Source: Mangrovibacterium marinum
GTDB taxonomy: Bacteria; Bacteroidota; Bacteroidia; Bacteroidales; Prolixibacteraceae
DNA: 64,000 nucleotides
Direction: 5' to 3'
NCBI RefSeq assembly: GCF_003046625.1
Contig: NZ_QAAD01000009.1
Location: 116,508 to 180,507, forward strand
Made by a program: the position numbers and the translations under genes. Under the pieces are notes generated by a model. The model was not told where the DNA came from, did no database searches, and saw nothing but the letters and a program-made list of their open reading frames with translations. This document shows, piece after piece, positions 61,112 to 64,000 of the stretch; the first letter of the stretch is position 1; each line of letters opens with the position of its first letter.

Positions 61112-63595
61112 ATGGCAAAGTATGTTATTATAGGTGGTGTTGCCGGAGGTGCAACGGCTGCCGCCCGTTTAAGAAGATTGGATGAACACGCAGAGATTAT
61201 CATGTTCGAGCGCGGACAATATATCTCGTATGCAAACTGTGGGTTGCCTTATTATATTGGCGACACCATTAAGGAGCGTGAGAAACTGTTGGTGCAAACG
61301 CCCGAAAGCTTCAAGGCGCGTTTGAATGTTGACGTGCGTGTGTTGCAGGAGGTGATGAAAATTAATCGTGCGGAGAAAACGGTTGAAATTAAAAATCATG
61401 CAACAGGCGAAAGCTATGTTGAAAGCTACGATAAGTTGATTGTTTCTCCGGGGGCTGAGCCTGTGCGCCCGCCGATCGAGGGAATTAATCATGCTTCAAT
61501 TTTCACCTTGCGCAACGTTCACGACACCGATAAGATTAAGGCATTTTGTAATGAGAAGAAGCCTCGTCGTGCTGTTGTAATTGGTGCCGGTTTTATTGGT
61601 TTGGAAATGGCCGAGAACTTGCACGAGCTTGGTATGGATGTAACCATCGTGGAAATGGCCAACCAGGTAATGGCTCCGTTGGACTACGAAATGGCCGCTG
61701 AGGTGCACCAGCACTTGAAAACCAAAAACGTAGAGTTTTATTTGAAGGATGGCGTGAATGCTTTCCAACCGGTTGCTGATCATCTGAAAGTGGTCTTGCA
61801 GAGTGGCCGAGAAATTGAAACCGAGTTGGTGATCCTGTCAATCGGTGTTCGTCCGGAAACAAAACTGGTGAAGGACGCTGGTTTGGAGCTGGCTGAAAAC
61901 GGTGGTATTAAGGTGAATGAGTACCTGCAAACCAACGACGAAAATATTTATGCTTTAGGTGATGCCATTGCCTTTCCGCACCCGATTACCGGGAAATATG
62001 TGAATACGTATCTGGCCGGTCCGGCGAACAAGCAAGGGCGTATTGTTGCCGACAACGTGGTTACGGGAAATACCCGCACTTATAAAGGAGCCATTGCTAC
62101 GGCAATCGCCAAGGTGTTTGATATTACGGTTGCCTCGACAGGTATGGCTGCCAAGACCTTGAAGAAGGAGGGCATCGATTATATCTCAAGCATCATTCAC
62201 GGTTCATCGCACGCCGGTTATTATCCGGGCGCAATGCCTTATACCCTGAAAATTCTTTTTCAACCCAAAACAGGTAAATTGTTTGGGGCGCAGATGATCG
62301 GTTACGAAGGTGTTGACAAGCGCATCGATTTGGTTGCAACCGTGTTGATGAAAAACGGAACGATTTACGATTTACAGGAAATTGAACATGCTTATGCTCC
62401 TCCTTATTCTTCGGCAAAAGATCCGGTAAATCAGGCCGGTTTTGTTGCTGAAAATATTTTGATGGGTCGCTTGAAGGTGATTACCTGGCGCGAAGCAAGC
62501 AAGCTGGACTCCCGCAACATCTGCTTGCTGGACGTTCGTACGCCGGAGGAACACGAACTTGGTCACATCGAAGGATCCATCAATATTGAAGTGGATAAAA
62601 TCCGTGAGCGTTTGGCTGAAGTGCCACGCGACAAGAAGATTATTGTGTACTGTGGTGTTGGTCTTCGCGGATATATTGCTGCTCGCGTGTTGATGCAAAA
62701 CGGAATCACTGAAGTTTATAACCTGAGTGGTGGCTACAAAACGTACGAACACACAACCGGAAAACAAAGTAACGAGGATATTTTCGAGTCAAGCTACATT
62801 GCTCACGATAGCAACATCTACCGTGGTAAGCCGGTTGAAAAAATAGCAGCTGCAAACTTCAAAACCATTGAGGTTGATGCTTGTGGCTTGCAGTGCCCCG
62901 GTCCAATTTTGAAATTGAAAAGCGAAGTGGCTAACCTGAAGCCGGGAGAGCGTTTGTTGCAAAAAGCCAGCGATCCTGGTTTTATGAAAGATGTGCAGTC
63001 GTGGTGTAACATGACCGGCAACAAACTGATTTCGTTGGATAGCAAGGCCGGAATTATTTCTGCGGTTATTGAAAAAGGCGAAGAGAAAAAAGCTGCTTCC
63101 GGTGGTGCGACGATCGCTAATTTGCCTCAAAATAAAACGATGGTGGTATTCAGCGACGATCTGGATCGCGCACTGGCGTCGATGGTTATTGCCAACGGTG
63201 CCGCTTCAACCGGGAAAGACGTAACCATGTTCTTTACCTTCTGGGGATTGAATGTGATTAAGAAACAAGAGAAACCGAAAGTTGAGAAGGACTTTATGGG
63301 CAACATGTTTGGCAAGATGATGCCGGACAATGCCGGAAGCCTGAAGCTTTCGAAAATGAACATGTTCGGCATGGGATCGATGATGATGAAAAAGCGCATG
63401 CTTTCGAAGAAAGTTGATTCGGTTGAGGATATGATCAAAACCGCTTTGGACAACGGTGTTCGCATGATTGCTTGTCAAATGTCGATGGACGTGATGGGCG
63501 TTAGCAAAGAAGAGTTGATCGACGGTGTTGAGATTGGTGGTGTAGCCACTTATCTGGAAGAAACCGAGAAATCAAATTTGAACTTATTTATCTAA
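61112..63595 (+). CDS. CoA-disulfide reductase-like/rhodanese/TusA/DsrE four-domain protein
   Basis: An 827-residue fusion; an overlapping GTG start at 61109 adds one residue. Domains in order: an FAD/NAD(P)H pyridine-disulfide oxidoreductase of the CoA-disulfide reductase family (1-about 445; FAD motif GGVAGGATAA, active Cys C43 in SYANCGLPYY); a rhodanese domain (about 455-545, active Cys C514 in VYCGVGLRGY); a TusA-like domain (about 585-655, CPGP with C595, also C591); and a DsrE/DrsE-like domain (about 670-827, with C788 in MIACQMSMD). Each domain retains its sulfur-carrying cysteine. It could reduce per- or polysulfides or CoA-persulfide and pass sulfane sulfur along the chain. Two hairpins follow. 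Confidence 0.93.
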   Translation: MAKYVIIGGVAGGATAAARLRRLDEHAEIIMFERGQYISYANCGLPYYIGDTIKEREKLLVQTPESFKARLNVDVRVLQEVMKINRAEKTVEIKNHATGESYVESYDKLIVSPGAEPVRPPIEGINHASIFTLRNVHDTDKIKAFCNEKKPRRAVVIGAGFIGLEMAENLHELGMDVTIVEMANQVMAPLDYEMAAEVHQHLKTKNVEFYLKDGVNAFQPVADHLKVVLQSGREIETELVILSIGVRPETKLVKDAGLELAENGGIKVNEYLQTNDENIYALGDAIAFPHPITGKYVNTYLAGPANKQGRIVADNVVTGNTRTYKGAIATAIAKVFDITVASTGMAAKTLKKEGIDYISSIIHGSSHAGYYPGAMPYTLKILFQPKTGKLFGAQMIGYEGVDKRIDLVATVLMKNGTIYDLQEIEHAYAPPYSSAKDPVNQAGFVAENILMGRLKVITWREASKLDSRNICLLDVRTPEEHELGHIEGSINIEVDKIRERLAEVPRDKKIIVYCGVGLRGYIAARVLMQNGITEVYNLSGGYKTYEHTTGKQSNEDIFESSYIAHDSNIYRGKPVEKIAAANFKTIEVDACGLQCPGPILKLKSEVANLKPGERLLQKASDPGFMKDVQSWCNMTGNKLISLDSKAGIISAVIEKGEEKKAASGGATIANLPQNKTMVVFSDDLDRALASMVIANGAASTGKDVTMFFTFWGLNVIKKQEKPKVEKDFMGNMFGKMMPDNAGSLKLSKMNMFGMGSMMMKKRMLSKKVDSVEDMIKTALDNGVRMIACQMSMDVMGVSKEELIDGVEIGGVATYLEETEKSNLNLFI

Positions 63596-63608
63596 TGGAA
63601 TCTATTTA

Positions 63609-63699
63609 TTGAGGGTTTCACTTCAAGTGAAGCCCTCAATACAGCCCTCAATCTGAAGATATAGTATCGCCACTGTGTTTCGCGCAGTGGCATTTTTTT
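63609..63699 (+). terminator. Tandem hairpins after the four-domain sulfur protein gene
   Basis: A first inverted repeat has 15-bp arms at 63609-63623 and 63625-63639 with one G-U pair. A second hairpin (63669-63677 with 63683-63691) is followed by a T run to 63699 and is the better terminator. Confidence 0.8.
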
Positions 63700-63747
63700 A
63701 TCTTCTTTCTTCTCTATAGGTAGAAAAACAGAAGCTGAAAGAGAACT

Positions 63748-63755
63748 TATTTTTG
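63748..63755 (+). promoter_or_regulatory. -7 promoter element near the right end
   Basis: TATTTTTG matches TAnnTTTG, 59 bases before a short exported-type frame starting at 63815. No clear -33 TTG is seen. Confidence 0.45.
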
Positions 63756-63814
63756 CAGTTCTGGTAAACTAAAGATAGCCGAATGAGGCTATTTTGAATA
63801 AAAAACCAGAAATA

Positions 63815-63961
63815 ATGAATCGGTCTGCCATGGTGTGCTGTTTAGTTATTAACCTGTTGTCTATCCCTTTTATCTCCTCGGGGCAAAATGATGAAGATTC
63901 CGTTCTGGATATGCAACAAAAAACTGTACGGCTAGTTAAGCGCTACGCTGCTATTCTTTGA
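63815..63961 (+). CDS. Short signal-peptide-bearing frame, possibly a broken gene start
   Basis: A 48-residue frame (MNRSAMVCCLVINLLSIPF) that starts with a good signal peptide ending near SSGQ and a short polar tail, then stops at 63961. A promoter-like element lies upstream. It looks like the 5' end of a longer exported protein cut by a stop or frameshift, or a true small secreted peptide. The window ends 39 bases later, so I cannot tell which. No family is recognised. Confidence 0.35.
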   Translation: MNRSAMVCCLVINLLSIPFISSGQNDEDSVLDMQQKTVRLVKRYAAIL

Positions 63962-64000
63962 TTATTATTTAGTTGTTCAAATTCGATTATTGTTTTGTAC

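Noticed and set aside
1..64000. tRNA or rRNA genes
   Set aside because: No T-arm consensus with a matching acceptor stem and no conserved rRNA segment was seen by eye; a covariance search would be needed to exclude a divergent tRNA.

Overview
The window comes from a Bacteroidota chromosome, most likely order Marinilabiliales (Prolixibacteraceae-like). The genus is inference. Visible support for the phylum includes a SusC/SusD outer-membrane pair with companion lipoproteins, a MurF-alanine racemase fusion, an HU-related protein with an N-terminal extension, DUF6090, DUF2851, DUF4294 and GxxExxY proteins, and many copies of the Bacteroidota -7 promoter element TAnnTTTG upstream of genes. Gene density is high and most genes are housekeeping. 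I found no rRNA, tRNA, CRISPR array, insertion sequence or prophage.

Layout. 0-3.3 kb: small membrane proteins (DUF6090, DUF4386) and an MFS transporter. 3.6-6.9 kb: purM-prfA-pyrF. 6.9-10 kb: a VTT/YqaA-like membrane protein, DUF2851 and a K+ channel with an RCK domain. 10-13.3 kb: rpsO, pnp and a small membrane protein. 13.4-18.1 kb: prolyl oligopeptidase, deoxynucleoside kinase and a TPR/OmpA-like lipoprotein, followed by a 42-bp minisatellite. 18.4-24 kb: SpoU methyltransferase, arginine deiminase, DUF4294-ThpR, a sugar-phosphate transferase and an unknown protein. 24-29.6 kb: pcm, a metallo-hydrolase, gcvP and ispE. 29.6-33.9 kb (minus strand): biotin carrier and carboxyltransferase, LptF/G permease and tgt. 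34-36.8 kb: glycosyltransferase, ECF sigma factor, rsmG and rpmH. 36.9-39.9 kb: PASTA protein, RluA pseudouridine synthase and ddl. 39.9-40.95 kb: a triple 249-bp tandem duplication fused to a GxxExxY nuclease-like gene. 41.1-45 kb: dnaB, an AsnB-annotated family protein and an HU-related protein. 45.4-51.4 kb: a four-gene SusCD-type operon. 51.8-57.4 kb: YjjG nucleotidase, RsmI, an unknown protein, tdk and murF-alr. 57.4-58.1 kb: a repeat block. 58.1-63.6 kb: PlsC, then a LysR regulator, a YeiH exporter and a four-domain CoA-disulfide reductase/rhodanese/TusA/DsrE protein that together look like a sulfur-handling module.

Genes that plausibly work together: ddl with murF-alr (D-Ala and D-Ala-D-Ala for peptidoglycan); deoxynucleoside kinase, tdk and YjjG (nucleotide salvage and cleaning); rpsO, pnp, tgt, rsmG, rsmI, SpoU and RluA (translation and RNA modification); SusC, SusD and two lipoproteins (uptake of an unknown ligand); LysR, YeiH and the four-domain sulfur protein.

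The least ordinary content is non-coding: heptanucleotide arrays that start in the stop codons of two unrelated genes, a 158-bp core repeated three times between heptad arrays, the 249-bp duplication that copied the end of ddl with the start of a GxxExxY gene, and several terminators directly followed or overlapped by a promoter. I saw no convincing new defence or mobile system. The four-domain sulfur protein and the repeat families deserve the closest look.
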